Positions 32,891 through 46,431 of a stretch of DNA of 64,000 nt are shown piece after piece. The DNA comes from Pelobates cultripes. Lineage: Eukaryota; Chordata; Amphibia; Anura; Pelobatidae. How positions within the stretch are numbered: the first letter of the stretch is position 1; each line of letters begins with the position of its first letter. The notes beneath the pieces are model-generated. The model did not search any database. It was not told where the DNA came from and was given only the letters and a program-made list of their open reading frames with translations. Position numbers and translations under genes: made by a program. Location: positions 119,450,632 through 119,514,631 of the forward strand of contig OW240915.1 of assembly GCA_933207985.1 (NCBI GenBank), in the 5' to 3' direction.

Positions 32891-35800
32891 TCAAATTAAA
32901 AATTCTCTGAGAGATGGCACATTTTGGGACTTCCAATGTCTAGGTAAACAGGATGTAGTAGCGATCAGAATGTGGCCTATGATTATTTTATCTGAACGAA
33001 TTTTCCAGTAATTAGTTAACTTGGGGCAGAACCACCAGATATGGGACATTTTGTCCACTCCCCCACAGTCTCTCCAACACCGGTCAGAATACATGTTGTT
33101 CATGTTGTGCAATCTAGACGGAGCCAGGTACCAGCGATATAAGAAATTATAATGATTTTCAAAATGGTCGGTGCAATACGAAATACCTTTTAAACCTTTA
33201 AAAAAAACGAACCATTCTTCTAAATCGTACTGGGCACCCAAATCCATCTCCCATGACAACATATGTTTTAATTTAACTAAGGGCTTGGCATTATGAAACA
33301 AATAGCATAAGGATATCATACCTTTACTAGCGGGGCTGTATAAAAAAACTTTCTCTAAAGGAGATAACTCAAGTGATTTATAGTTTTTATCTGTTTCAGA
33401 TACCTGGTATAGTTCTTTCAATTTGTCAATGATTAACATACATTCCAGTGCACATTCATTTGATAATCAATACTTAAGCTTAAATTTTTCCAAAGAAAGA
33501 ATAGCATTGCCATGAATAAAAATTGTCCAGATTAGTTATAGAGCAATCCTTCAACAATTCTATTTTTAAGGATGGTATATAATCTTTCAATGACTCAATA
33601 GGCATTGCTCTATATAAACTGGGAGACTGGTCATTTTTAAAAACAATGTCCCAGGCCTTAAGCGTAGTCTTGGTAGATAAAAATAATTTTGTACTTACAG
33701 GTCTTTTCTTAGGATTTCATCAAGGTAATTCTGATAATCTAACCTGTAAAATTTTTGATTCTTCTATTTCCATCCATCTGGGTTTATCAACCTGTTTGTT
33801 AAAGCTCACAACCACTGCAGTGTGGCGAAATAATATTTGCAGATATCGGGGACACCGATACCGCCATTCGATTTATGGTGCTGCAGGGAAGTGAGCCTCA
33901 CTCGGGCAGGCTTGTTCCCCCAGATAAATTTCAGCATTGTCGAGTGAGCTTTATTAAAAAATGATAATGGAATGGACAGAGGAATGGTCCTAAAAAAATA
34001 TAAAATTTTGGGGAGTATTGTCATTTTAATAGATGCGACCCTCCCCAGCCATGAGAGCTCCATCCCGCCCCATCTTTCCATCTCTTTTTGTAAGTCCAAC
34101 CATGTTTTCCTCAAGTTGTGATTGTGCATATTGACCAAATTTTTGCATAAATTAATGCCAAGGTATTCCATATAGTCAATTCTCCAATCAAATAAATATG
34201 ATTTCTTAAGGGCAATGGTTTCCAAAATGTTTAAATGAAACAGGAGGGCCTGAGTTTTGGACTCATTTAATTTGTAGTACGATATCTCACCAAATTGAGT
34301 TAAAATGTCCCTGAGGTGTCTCAAAGATTCCTTTGGGTTTTTGACAGCTAGGATTATATCGTCTGCAAACAGGCCAATTTTGTGAACGGATTCTTTAATA
34401 TAAATTCCTACAATTTGTGGGGTCGTTCTAATTAGTTCTGCCAGGGGTTCTATCGCTAAGACAAACAAAATTGGAGATAAAAGGCACCCCTGTCTCGTCC
34501 CGTTGGTTAGAGAGAAAGTTTTGGATGTGAAGCCAGAAGCTGAGACATGGGCGGAGGGTTTGCAATATAGCGCCTTAATTGCTGTGATAAAGGATGATGG
34601 TATGTTGAACCTGTCTAATGTTCTCCATAAATATACCCAATGTAGGTCTAGAGATAGAAGCAAAGAAGGCGTTTTGGTCATATTGATGTGCTGAATCACG
34701 TTTATGAATCTTCTAGTTCCGTCTGGCGCCTGTCTATCCTGTACAAAACCTACTTGATCCTTATTAATTAGCAATGGGATTAATTTGGTTAATCTATTAG
34801 CGAGAACTTTAGAATAAATCTTTGAATCATTATTAATCAGAGAAATGGGCCTAAAGTTAGGGCATCTATCGGGAGTTTTTCCCGGCTTTGGCAAGGTGAC
34901 TATTCTGCGCACAAGGACTCCTCCGGCATCTTTCCCCCGGACTTATAGGAATTGAACATTTTAGTCATATGGGGAATTAAAATTTCTGGAAAAGTTTTAT
35001 AATATAAAATAGTGAATCCATCGGGACCAGGGGCTTTTCCAAATGGCATAAGTTTGATTGCCTCAGCTATCTCTACTGCTGATATTTCTCATTCTAAGCT
35101 TTCTAAATGTCCTGGAGACAGCCAAGGCAATGATACTCTGTCTAAGAATTTATCAATTATTGTTGCAGATGGCTGGGGAAGGTCCAAATTACATTCTAAG
35201 TTATAAAGTTTACTATAATACTCTGCAAACATATCACTAATTTTAGTTGGATGAAACACTTTTCGCCCCTGATCATCAAGTAAATATGCTATTTTTGATT
35301 GGGCATTCACATGCCAGAGTTTGGATGCCAAAAGAGTTGAGGCCCTGTTGCCTTTTAAGTAAAATGTTTTCCTGAGACATCTCACCATGAGTGATGTACG
35401 ATCTAAATTAATTTTGTTAATTTTAGCCTAAATTTCTCCTATCATTGCTGATAGGGAGGACGATGAACCAAATTTATTAGCCTGGTACAAATTGAACAAT
35501 TCTTTTTCCAATGTTCTTAAATTATTGCTATTAATTCTCTTCAGGTGAGATGCTCTAGAAATAAAATGACCTCTTAACACAGCCTTACGCGCATTCCAAG
35601 TCACCTCGCCAGGAACCTCGGCTGAGGCATTCTCCAAAAAATAATCACTCAAAGCTTTCTCCGTCAATGACCTGTTCACAACATCATTTAACAAATAATC
35701 GCCTAATTTCCAGGTTCTGTTAGGGGCTGATGAAACAATTTCATCAATACGCATTATGATTGGAGCATGGTCGGACCAGTTGATGTTTAAGATATCAGAT

Positions 35801-36452
35801 TTCAAGATGTGCGGGATTAAAGCACCCTGGACCATAAACCGGTCCAGCCTGGAATACATATTTTTAGAGAAAGAATAATACGTAAAATATCTTTCATTCT
35901 CATGCATCAGTCTCCAAGGTTCTTATAAGCCACATTCAATCATATATCTGGAGCATTTATATGCTAATCTGTCACTGTCTCCTCAATGCTGCTGATCATG
36001 TTCTTCCCTAGCGTTATCTAATTCTCCATCCATAACAAAATTCGTGTCGCCACACATTACCAAGCTGCCTCTCACATTCTCATCAATTTCCTAAAAAACT
36101 GCAACTGACCGGTGTTTGGAAAATACATATTCACAATAGTATATTCAATAGTATTGAGTGATCCTATCCATATTAAATACCTCCCGTCATCATCCGTTAT
36201 TACTTTGTTTGTCAAACATGCTACATTCCTGTGAAAGAAAATCGATGTACCTCTAGACTTGGATTTATAAGTGCAATGGTATTGGACTGGGAAAAGCTTT
36301 GACATAATCTTATGGTCTTTATCATCTTTAAAATGCGTTTCCTGTACACAGATTACATCTGATTTGTTGGATTTTGCTTCTTTGAATAATAATCGTCTCT
36401 TGTGGGCGGTGTTCAGGCCTCTCACATTAAATGACATATATTTTAAAACCAT
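32891..36452 (-). pseudogene. LINE ORF2: endonuclease-RT (copy 1)
   Basis: Endonuclease start 36,452-36,072: LKYMSFNVRGLNTAHKRRLL, DVICVQETHF, and GTSIFFHRN. The middle (35,907-35,089) has SRLDRFMVQ and NINWSDHAPIIMRI, the SDH of the nuclease end, then RNRTS-like linker. RT 34,912-33,806: TLPKPGKTPDRCPNFRPISL, GTRQGCLLSPILF, IGLFADDIILAVKNP with intact FADD, and LGINL. The C-terminal part 33,439-32,891 has WRDCGGVDKMSHIWWFCPKL (Cys-His motif). Stops or frame changes near 36,070, 35,910, 35,430, 35,089, 34,915 and between 33,806 and 33,439 divide it. The gene would nick DNA and copy the LINE RNA in place. Confidence 0.85.
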
Positions 36453-37469
36453 GGTTTATGGAACAGTAATACCTGGTAAAGGGTAAAAGAACATTCAATT
36501 TTGTGAGAGTCCAAGCAACCGCCTTCCAAGAGAGAAACATGCAAGTCCAACAATACTGTCAAAACAAACTCAAGCTGTGTACTTGTGTGTACAGGAATAG
36601 TGAATAAACAGATTTTTGCAAGTTGCTGATGCCACGTAGTATGCATTTTTGTATGAAGCATTGCAGTGTTTCGTGGTCTAGAAACATTTCTATTGAACTT
36701 TAAAGAATGGATGGACAAAAATATAGAAAAATAAAGAAGGGGAACAAAAAACTTGGGTATATTCACCTATCAGGGGTGAAACAAAAACAGTGAAAGAGGG
36801 CCATGAGGGAGAACAAAAAAAGTTTCTCCATCTCGGGGTGTTAGGCCAAGGTTGGGGGGAGAGAAGGCTACTGGGTACAAGGGGAGCCAATATAAATAGT
36901 AAAAAACAAAACAAAAAGCAACTTTTTAAGTATGACATTTGAAAGGACAAAAAGCACAAAACAATAAAAAATAATAATACAATTAAATAAATATGAAATT
37001 ATATAAAAAACAATTTTGATTGTATAAATTTAGAAAGTTTTAAGTAATTGAATCGATTTCTGAAATAAACCATCGAGGCACAGATCAAATAACCGTTGGT
37101 GGGAAAACTCAAAAGTCTGTCATAAAAAGGAGAAACAAGTCAAAATTCAAAGTAATCCCGATAAATCACCGGACTGGAGCAGGACTCGATAATCTGTTTC
37201 AGAGATAAAGTTTTCTCAGAACCATATCATAAAAAATCAATAAAGAGTAAAAAAATCATTCAAATAAAAGTCTAAAAAAATAATAAATAAAATTCCTTTA
37301 TGAAGATCGGGAGAACATCTGAACTTAAAGCGTCGAGCAACTAACGACCGTGGAAAAGGAAGACTGTAGCTCTTTGAGCTGGGATCTCAGGAAGTGTCCG
37401 ATTTGCTTCTCTTGCTGGCCTGCATAGGAGTAGATGGCGAGAGTCTATAAGGCGAAACCTGACGTCTAT
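36453..37469. other. LINE inter-ORF region (copy 1)
   Basis: About 1 kb, A/T-rich with no domain found. Minus frames of 107 and 89 codons here (36,766-36,443 and 36,959-36,690) lack LINE motifs. Confidence 0.5.
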
Positions 37470-38832
37470 TCATGGAATTGATGAGTTCCATTCCTTCCTC
37501 ATTATGAAATTCCGACCATCCATACAGAAAAGGACTTTAACCGGGAATCCCCATCTATATCTTATCCCTCTTCGTCTTAGCTCCGCAGTGAAAAGTTGAA
37601 ATTCCCTGCGTCGCTTCATTGTTTGAGCAGAGAAGTCTTGGAAGATCTTCATGCCGCTGTAATCTCCTGTGAGACCTGACGACCGTACTGCACCAAGAAA
37701 TTCCTCTTTAATGTGGTAGTAGTGGAATCTCACTATCACATCTTTGGGTGCAGCCGCAGGTGCATTGCCGGGTTTGGGCAATCTATGGATGCTGTCCAGT
37801 AGCAAATCCGTATTTTTTTGCGGTTGGTAGAGCTGACTTCACCATTGTCTGGAAATAGCTTTGTAATTCCAGAGAATCGATATTATCAGGGATCCCCCTG
37901 ATCCTTAGGTTATTACACCTGCTTCTATCCTCAGCGTCGGCTAACTTTTCCGCTTGTAGGTGCACTTGCTTTTGGAGCTCTTTTACGGTTTCAACCAGGT
38001 CCAGGTGAGATTGCTCTTGAGAGTGCAATCTATTCTCTATTATTTCCGTACGCTGGTTAATGCCCTCCATGGCTCCATATAATGCGTCAAAGTTTTTTTA
38101 AAAGTCGTTTCTCAAATCAACTCTCAAATCTTTGATGAGTTGAATTATCATGCCAGCTGACGGTGGCAGATCTTCTGCCAACTCAGGTGGCATATTGGGA
38201 TTGTAGGTCGCTGCTTTAAATGTGGTAGTAGCCATATTGGAGGTGACAGTGGCCATCTTGGGAGTGGAATATACAATATCTGGGCTGCCAGCCATCTTTG
38301 TTGTGGCATCATGATGTATTCTCTGTGGTAGTGCAGAATCAGAACTTATTTGGAGCACTTCAGCCCCTATTTCCATAGTATTATCCTCTGGTCTTACTAT
38401 AGCCCTTACTGTGTCTTTAAATATCTTTGGTCGGACAGCAGAGTCGCCCCCTGCCGAGACCGACAAACTAGAGGCTGAGGATCCCGACGGGGAGCGTGAC
38501 CTCGCACTGCCCTCCCCTATACTTGCAACCCGGTCGCTTTTGTAAGTGAGTGACCGGGCTGCTCTAGTGTGAGACCGCGAGCGGCTTCCTGGGTGGTCCT
38601 TGCCGCTCGTGGCCCTGTGCTCTGAGCATGCTCTCAGGAAGCTGCGGATGGGTCGCGGCCGCACAGGCATAAGACTTGGGAGGGGAGACCGGGCGGGAGG
38701 TAGGGAGGGATTTCCCCGACGCCACCAAGAGATTTTAAGCGGCGAAATAAGCCGCAAGCCGGGTTTGAATGCAGGGGAGCGAGTCTGGGAACCCTTACTC
38801 ACCCCAGCAGCTCCTGCTTCCACTTTCTTCAT
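37470..38832 (-). pseudogene. LINE ORF1 RNA-binding protein (copy 1)
   Basis: N-terminal 244 codons are Ser/Arg/Pro-rich and end at a TAA at 38,098 that lies in frame with the next part (38,070-37,783). That part is a coiled coil (EIIENRLHSQEQSHLDLVET, LADAEDRSRCNNLRIRGIP) leading into the RRM. A 7-base A/T run near 37,812-37,818 shifts the frame into 37,805-37,470, with LLDSIHRLPKP, APKDVIVRFHYYHIKEEFL and RRRGIRYRWGFPVKV, the C-terminal domain. One stop and one frameshift thus separate three recognisable parts. The same lesions are in copy 2. Confidence 0.85.
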
Positions 38833-39020
38833 CCCAGGTACAGATTTTTCAGTTTTTTTTTTGCTTCTGCATATTCAGTGCTGGATTAGCTTTTTGTAGC
38901 TTCACTTAGAATTGATCCATTAAAATTTAAATTGGCACTTTTGGAACAAAATTGTCCCCCTTGTCCAGGAGCCTCTCTATAACGTGGCCATCTAAGATGG
39001 TGGCCAAGACACGCCCCTCC

Positions 39021-39286
39021 AGTTGTAATCATTCTAATTGTTTTGCTGCTAAACTGCTAAATAGTACATTTTGGGGCCTGCTCTTCATATCTGAGAGTCA
39101 AATCAAAGGGACAAATAGTGTGCTTACAACGCAGTTGTAAAAATTCTAATTTTATTGCTGCTAAATAGTACATTTTGGGGCCTGCTCTTCATATCTGAGA
39201 GTCAAATCGAAGGGTCAAATACTGCAGTTACAGCACAGTTGTAATCATTCTAATTGTTTTGCTGCTAAACTGCTAAATAGTACATT
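39021..39286. repeat. Satellite block 2 (unit 1)
   Basis: Right-hand TSD of the LINE (39,021-39,035), then two to three satellite monomers up to the insertion at 39,287. GTACATT at 39,280-39,286 is the left TSD of that insertion. Confidence 0.9.
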
Positions 39287-40292
39287 GTAAGGAAACCAAG
39301 TATATTTAAACCTCATTCGGTAGTTTCCTCCCGAACCGTCAGAGCCTTAGTGATAATAGCCCTCCATGCGGTAGATAGAATAGACAAACCATATAGTAAT
39401 CCCAATAGCTTCACAAGATGATTCCCTTAGTGAAACACACAAATCCCCAAACATCAGCCGAAGTCAAGATGAACTAACTTTTAATGGATACACACAGCTT
39501 TTATGCAAGTCCCCATGCAAGGGGACATCCCCCAGGGAGGGACAAATATTAACCAGTCATATACTGGAAAACTTTAACACACACCCAAAGCTCCCTCCCC
39601 AAGCCCGGGAGATAATTAAGTCTGATAAAAGAATAACTTAATTATCTCCGGGCTGAAAAATCACTTTTTTCCCCAATAACTGGATCACCCCTTTATACTT
39701 GGGGTATCCCCACAAATAACATGTCCCCTGATAGCCCTGATCTGGGTGACCAACATATTTGAATTTCACCCAGATCGGTTCAGGGGTTCGCAAAATCTAT
39801 GGATGTCTTCTGTGACCGGCTCACCCTGGGCTGTATGCCCAAAACAGTTCGTTGAGTTTGGTGGGTTTTGCCGGTCACTTTAGAAATAGCAGAAAAGCGA
39901 ACAAAATACCGAATGGATCCCTCTGGCTCCTAGCAGCGTTCGTGTCCCTCTGTTGAATGCACCAAAGTACCAAATAGCGCTCTTCTAGCTATTCGGTAAG
40001 TAGAGTTCCAGCGTTCGTCTGTTTGAGAACGGTGTTCGGGAAGTCGAGTGTCCGTTTTCAGTTCCATACACTCGACGACCAAGTCCTGCTTCCTTTGTTC
40101 GCATGAACAAAGATGGCCGCGGTTTTCTCTGCCACGTGGCGATCGGCTGAACGAACGCTGGCCGCACAGACAGAGGTAGCAATTGAATCAGTCTTTGATG
40201 TTTAACGAGCCAGAGGGGTGGTCTTTGTTCGGTAGTTACATCTACCGAATGCAATGGGCAGAAATAGTGTAACAAAAGGGGGATTTCTTCAC
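39287..40292. mobile_element. 1,006-bp non-autonomous element in satellite (unit 1)
   Basis: Bounded by the 7-bp direct repeat GTACATT (39,280-39,286 and 40,293-40,299), which exists once in an intact monomer. Ends GTAAGGAAACC and GGATTTCTTCAC are weakly inverted; CATTCGGTAG near the left and CTACCGAATG near the right are a clearer inverted pair. A strong hairpin lies at 39,602-39,654. No protein. The 114-codon minus frame 40,329-39,985 crosses the boundary and is not credible. Class unknown. Confidence 0.7.
39602..39654. repeat. Hairpin inside the 1-kb element
   Basis: AGCCCGGGAGATAATTAAGT pairs with ACTTAATTATCTCCGGGCT, one unpaired base, 14-base loop. The partner in unit 2 is 48,564-48,616. 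Confidence 0.85.
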
Positions 40293-41700
40293 GTACATTT
40301 TGGGCATACTCTTCATATCTGAGAGTCAAATATAAGTGTCAAATAATGCGCTTACAGCGCAGTTGTAAAAATTCTAATTGTTTTGCTGATAATCTGCTAA
40401 ATAGTACATTTTGGGGCCTGCTCTCCATATCTGAGAGTCAAATCGAAGCGTCATATAGTGCGCTTACACGCAGTTGTAAACATTCTAATAATTTTTCTAC
40501 TAAATAGTACATTTTGGGCGTGCTCTTCATATCTGAGAGTCAAATACAGCGCAGTTATAAAAACTCTAATTGTTTTGTTGCTAAACTGTTAAATAGTACA
40601 TTTTGAGCCTGCTCTTCATATCTGAGAGTCAAATAGAAGCGTGAAAAAGTGCACTTACAGCGCAATTGTAAACATTCTTATTTTCTGGCTGCTAATCTGC
40701 TAAATAGTACATTTTGGGGCTTGCTCTTCATATCTGAGAGTCAAATAGAAGCGTCAAATAGTGCGCTAACAGCGCAGTTGTAAAAATTCTAATTGTTTTG
40801 CTGCTTATCTGCTAAATAGTACATTTTTCGGGCCTGCTCTTCATATCTGAGAGTCACATCGAAGCGTGAAATACTGCAGTTACAGAACAGTTGTAATCAT
40901 TCTAATTGTTTTGCTGCTAAACTGCTAACTAGTACATTTTGGGCGTGCTCTTCATATCTAAGAGTCAAAGAGTGCGTTTACAGCGCAGTTGTAAACATTA
41001 TTTTCTGGGTGCTGATCTACTAAATAGTACATTTTGGGGCCTGCACTTCATATCTGAGAGTCAAATTGAAGCGTCAAATAGTGCGCTTACAGCGCAGTTG
41101 TAAAAATTCTTATTTTCTGGGTGCTAATCTGCTAAATAGTGCATTTTGGGCATGCTCTTCATATCTGAGAGTCAAATAGAAGCGTGAAATAGTGCGCTTA
41201 CAGCACAGTTGTAAACATTCTTTTTTTTCTGGTGCTAATCTGTTAAATAGTACATTTTGGGGCCTGCTCTTCATATCTGAGAGTCAAATCGAAGCGTCAA
41301 ATAGTGCGCTTACAGTGCAGGTGTAAAAATTCTTATTTTCTGGGTGCTAATCTGCGAAATAGTACATTTTGGGCATGCTTTTCAAATCTGAGAGTCAAAT
41401 AGAAGCGTCAAATAGTGCGCTAACAGAGCAGTTGTAAAAATTCTAATTGTTTTGCTGCTTATCTGCTAAATAGTACATTTTTCGGGCCTGCTCTTCATAT
41501 CTGAGAGTCACATCGAAGCGTGAAATACTGCAGTTACAGAACAGTTGTAATCATTCTAATTGTTTTGCTGCTAAACTGCTAAATAGTACATTTTGGGCGT
41601 GCTCTTCATATCTAAGAGTCAAATAGAAGCGTCAAAGAGTGCGTTTACAGTGCAGTTGTAAACATTATTTTCTGGGTGCTGATCTACTAAATAGTACATT
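40293..41700. repeat. Satellite block 3 (unit 1)
   Basis: About thirteen monomers, head to tail. Variants include CTGCAGTTACAG-ACAG in place of GTGCGCTTACAGCGCAG. Ends mid-monomer at TAGTACATT where unit 2 begins. Confidence 0.9.
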
Positions 41701-41852
41701 GAAATAAACATAATGTATATGGCAAAAATTTGTACATTAATGCACTTTAACTGTTTTGATTTTTTCTTCCCATTTATCCCAATTATATTTTAATATTGGG
41801 AAAAGAGGCATATTGGCTCTATGCGATAATTCGTGTGCCTTGTTTTCTAGAA

Positions 41853-44800
41853 TCAAATAAAAAATTCTCTGAGAGATGGCACATTTTGGGACTTCCAATG
41901 TCTAGGTAAACAGGATGTAGTAGCGATCAGAATGTGGCCTATGATTATTTTATCTGAACGAATTTTCCAGTAATTAGTTAACTTGGGGCAGAACCACCAG
42001 ATATGGGACATTTTGTCCACTCCCCCACAGTCTCTCCAACACCGGTCAGAATACATGTTGTTCATGTTGTGCAATCTAGACGGAGCCAGGTACCAGCGAT
42101 ATAAGAAATTATAATGATTTTCAAAATGGTCGGTGCAATACGAAATACCTTTTAAACCTTTAAAAAAAACGAACCATTCTTCTAAATCGTACTGGGCACC
42201 CAAATCCATCTCCCATGACAACATATGTTTTAATATAACTAAGGGCTTGGCATTATGAAACAAATAGCATAAGGATATCATACCTTTACTAGCGGGGCTG
42301 TATAAAAAAACTTTCTCTAAAGGAGATAACTCAAGTGATTTATAGTTTTTATCTGTTTCAGATACCTGGTATAGTTCTTTCAATTTGTCAATGATTAACA
42401 TACATTCCAGTGCACATTCATTTGATAATCAATACTTAAGCTTAAATTTTTCCAAAGAAAGAATAGCATTGCCATGAATAAAAATTGTCCAGATTAGTTA
42501 TAGAGCAATCCTTCAACAATTCTATTTTTAAGGATGGTATATAATCTTTCAATGACTCAATAGGCATTGCTCTATATAAACTGGGAGACTGGTCATTTTT
42601 AAAAACAATGTCCCAGGCCTTAAGCGTAGTCTTGGTAGATAAAAATAATTTTGTACTTACAGGTCTTTTCTTAGGATTTCATCAAGGTAATTCTGATAAT
42701 CTAACCTGTAAAATTTTTGATTCTTCTATTTCCATCCATCTGGGTTTATCAACCTGTTTGTTAAAGCTCACAACCACTGCAGTGTGGCGAAATAATATTT
42801 GCAGATATCGGGGACACCGATACCGCCATTCGATTTATGGTGCTGCAGGGAAGTGAGCCTCACTCGGGCAGGCTTGTTCCCCCAGATAAATTTCAGCATT
42901 GTCGAGTGAGCTTTATTAAAAAATGATAATGGAATGGACAGAGGAATGGTCCTAAAAAAATATAAAATTTTGGGGAGTATTGTCATTTTAATAGATGCGA
43001 CCCTCCCCAGCCATGAGAGCTCCATCCCGCCCCATCTTTCCATCTCTTTTTGTAAGTCCAACCATGTTTTCCTCAAGTTGTGATTGTGCATATTGACCAA
43101 ATTTTTGCATAAATTAATGCCAAGGTATTCCATATAGTCAATTCTCCAATCAAATAAATATGATTTCTTAAGGGCAATGGTTTCCAAAATGTTTAAATGA
43201 AACAGGAGGGCCTGAGTTTTGGACTCATTTAATTTGTAGTACGATATCTCACCAAATTGAGTTAAAATGTCCCTGAGGTGTCTCAAAGATTTCTTTGGGT
43301 TTTTGACAGCTAGGATTATATCGTCTGCAAACAGGCCAATTTTGTGAACGGATTTTTTAATATAAATTCCTACAATTTGTGGGGTCGTTCTAATTAGTTC
43401 TGCCAGGGGTTCTATCGCTAAGACAAACAAAATTGGAGATAAAGGGCACCCCTGTCTCGTCCCGTTTGTTAGAGAGAAAGTTTTGGATGTGAAGCCAGAA
43501 GCTGAGACATGGGCGGAGGGTTTGCAATATAGCGCCTTAATTGCTGTGATAAAGGATGATGGTATGTTGAACCTGTCTAATGTTCTCCATAAATATACCC
43601 AATGTAGGTCTAGAGATAGAAGCAAAGAAGGCGTTTTGGTCATATTGATGTGCTGAATCACGTTTATGAATCTTCTAGTTCCGTCTGGCGCCTGTCTATC
43701 CTGTACAAAACCTACTTGATCCTTATTAATTAGCAATGGGATTAATTTGGTTAATCTATTAGCGAGAACTTTAGAATAAATCTTTGAATCATTATTAATC
43801 AGAGAAATGGGCCTAAAGTTAGGGCATCTATCGGGAGTTTTTCCCGGCTTTGGCAAGGTGACTATTCTGCGCACAAGGACTCCTCCGGCATCTTTCCCCC
43901 GGACTTATAGGAATTGAACATTTTAGTCATATGGGGAATTAAAATTTCTGGAAAAGTTTTATAATATAAAATAGTGAATCCATCGGGACCAGGGGCTTTT
44001 CCAAATGGCATAAGTTTGATTGCCTCAGCTATCTCTACTGCTGATATTTCTCATTCTAAGCTTTCTAAATGTCCTGGAGACAGCCAAGGCAATGATACTC
44101 TGTCTAAGAATTTATCAATTATTGTTGCAGATGGCTGGGGAAGGTCCAAATTACATTCTAAGTTATAAAGTTTACTATAATACTCTGCAAACATATCACT
44201 AATTTTAGTTGGATGAAACACTTTTCGCCCCTGATCATCAAGTAAATATGCTATTTTTGATTGGGCATTCACATGCCAGAGTTTGGATGCCAAAAGAGTT
44301 GAGGCCCTGTTGCCTTTTAAGTAAAATGTTTTCCTGAGACATCTCACCATGAGTGATGTACGATCTAAATTAATTTTGTTAATTTTAGCCTAAATTTCTC
44401 CTATCATTGCTGATAGGGAGGACGATGAACCAAATTTATTAGCCTGGTACAAATTGAACAATTCTTTTTCCAATGTTCTTAAATTATTGCTATTAATTCT
44501 CTTCAGGTGAGATGCTCTAGAAATAAAATGACCTCTTAACACAGCCTTACGCGCATTCCAAGTCACCTCGCCAGGAACCTCGGCTGAGGCATTCTCCAAA
44601 AAATAATCACTCAAAGCTTTCTCCGTCAATGACCTGTTCACAACATCATTTAACAAATAATCGCCTAATTTCCAGGTTCTGTTAGGGGCTGATGAAACAA
44701 TTTCATCAATACGCATTATGATTGGAGCATGGTCGGACCAGTTGATGTTTAAGATATCAGATTTCAAGATGTGCGGGATTAAAGCACCCTGGACCATAAA

Positions 44801-45414
44801 CCGGTCCAGCCTGGAATACATATTTTTAGAGAAAGAATAATACGTAAAATATCTTTCATTCTCATGCATCAGTCTCCAAGGTTCTTATAAGCCACATTCA
44901 ATCATATATCTGGAGCATTTATATGCTAATCTGTCACTGTCTCCTCAATGCTGCTGATCATGTTCTTCCCTAGCGTTATCTAATTCTCCATCCATAACAA
45001 AATTCGTGTCGCCACACATTACCAAGCTGCCTCTCACATTCTCATCAATTTCCTAAAAAACTGCAACTGACCGGTGTTTGGAAAATACATATTCACAATA
45101 GTATATTCAATAGTATTGAGTGATCCTATCCATATTAAATACCTCCCGTCATCATCCGTTATTACTTTGTTTGTCAAACATGCTACATTCCTGTGAAAGA
45201 AAATCGATGTACCTCTAGACTTGGATTTATAAGTGCAATGGTATTGGACTGGGAAAAGCTTTGACATAATCTTATGGTCTTTATCATCTTTAAAATGCGT
45301 TTCCTGTACACAGATTACATCTGATTTGTTGGATTTTGCTTCTTTGAATAATAATCGTCTCTTGTGGGCGGTGTTCAGGCCTCTCACATTAAATGACATA
45401 TATTTTAAAACCAT
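41853..45414 (-). pseudogene. LINE ORF2: endonuclease-RT (copy 2)
   Basis: Same domain order and lesions as 32,891-36,452. RT 43,874-42,768 keeps FADD. Here the box before it reads GTRQGCPLSP, the usual LINE form, while copy 1 has GTRQGCLLSP. So copy 2 keeps the ancestral residue at this position. Confidence 0.85.
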
Positions 45415-46431
45415 GGTTTATGGAACAGTAATACCTGGTAAAGGGTAAAAGAACATTCAATTTTGTGAGAGTCCAAGCAACCGCCTTCCAAGAGAGAAAC
45501 ATGCAAGTCCAACAATACTGTCAAAACAAACTCAAGCTGTGTACTTGTGTGTACAGGAATAGTGAATAAACAGATTTTTGCAAGTTGCTGATGCCACGTA
45601 GTATGCATTTTTGTATGAAGCATTGCAGTGTTTCGTGGTCTAGAAACATTTCTATTGAACTTTAAAGAATGGATGGACAAAAATATAGAAAAATAAAGAA
45701 GGGGAACAAAAAACTTGGGTATATTCACCTATCAGGGGTGAAACAAAAACAGTGAAAGAGGGCCATGAGGGAGAACAAAAAAAGTTTCTCCATCTCGGGG
45801 TGTTAGGCCAAGGTTGGGGGGAGAGAAGGCTACTGGGTACAAGGGGAGCCAATATAAATAGTAAAAAACAAAACAAAAAGCAACTTTTTAAGTATGACAT
45901 TTGAAAGGACAAAAAGCACAAAACAATAAAAAATAATAATACAATTAAATAAATATGAAATTATATAAAAAACAATTTTGATTGTATAAATTTAGAAAGT
46001 TTTAAGTAATTGAATCGATTTCTGAAATAAACCATCGAGGCACAGATCAAATAACCGTTGGTGGGAAAACTCAAAAGTCTGTCATAAAAAGGAGAAACAA
46101 GTCAAAATTCAAAGTAATCCCGATAAATCACCGGACTGGAGCAGGACTCGATAATCTGTTTCAGAGATAAAGTTTTCTCAGAACCATATCATAAAAAATC
46201 AATAAAGAGTAAAAAAATCATTCAAATAAAAGTCTAAAAAAATAATAAATAAAATTCCTTTATGAAGATCGGGAGAACATCTGAACTTAAAGCGTCGAGC
46301 AACTAACGACCGTGGAAAAGGAAGACTGTAGCTCTTTGAGCTGGGATCTCAGGAAGTGTCCGATTTGCTTCTCTTGCTGGCCTGCATAGGAGTAGATGGC
46401 GAGAGTCTATAAGGCGAAACCTGACGTCTAT

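Larger units (their letters stand above)
32616..39020 (-). mobile_element. L1/Tx1-type LINE, near full length (copy 1)
   Basis: 6,405 bp on the minus strand, inserted into the satellite with a 15-bp TSD. 5' UTR 39,020-38,833; ORF1 38,832-37,470; inter-ORF spacer of about 1 kb (37,469-36,453); ORF2 36,452-32,891; 3' UTR with an A-rich end and no clean poly-A tail. Both ORFs are broken. Full length with a TSD indicates target-primed insertion by its own class of enzyme. Confidence 0.9.
32739..41700. repeat. 8,962-bp tandem duplication, unit 1
   Basis: Identical, apart from about eight single-base differences I could find, to 41,701-50,662. The unit begins inside the LINE 3' UTR and ends inside the satellite. 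The last four bases before each start are CATT (32,735-32,738 and 41,697-41,700), a 4-bp microhomology at the join. Confidence 0.95.

Noticed and set aside
36443..36959. Possible third LINE gene between ORF1 and ORF2
   Set aside because: Two short frames without motifs; the same in both copies because of the duplication, not of selection.
39985..40329. 114-codon minus-strand frame, present in both units
   Set aside because: It starts in the satellite and crosses the insertion boundary; no motif.
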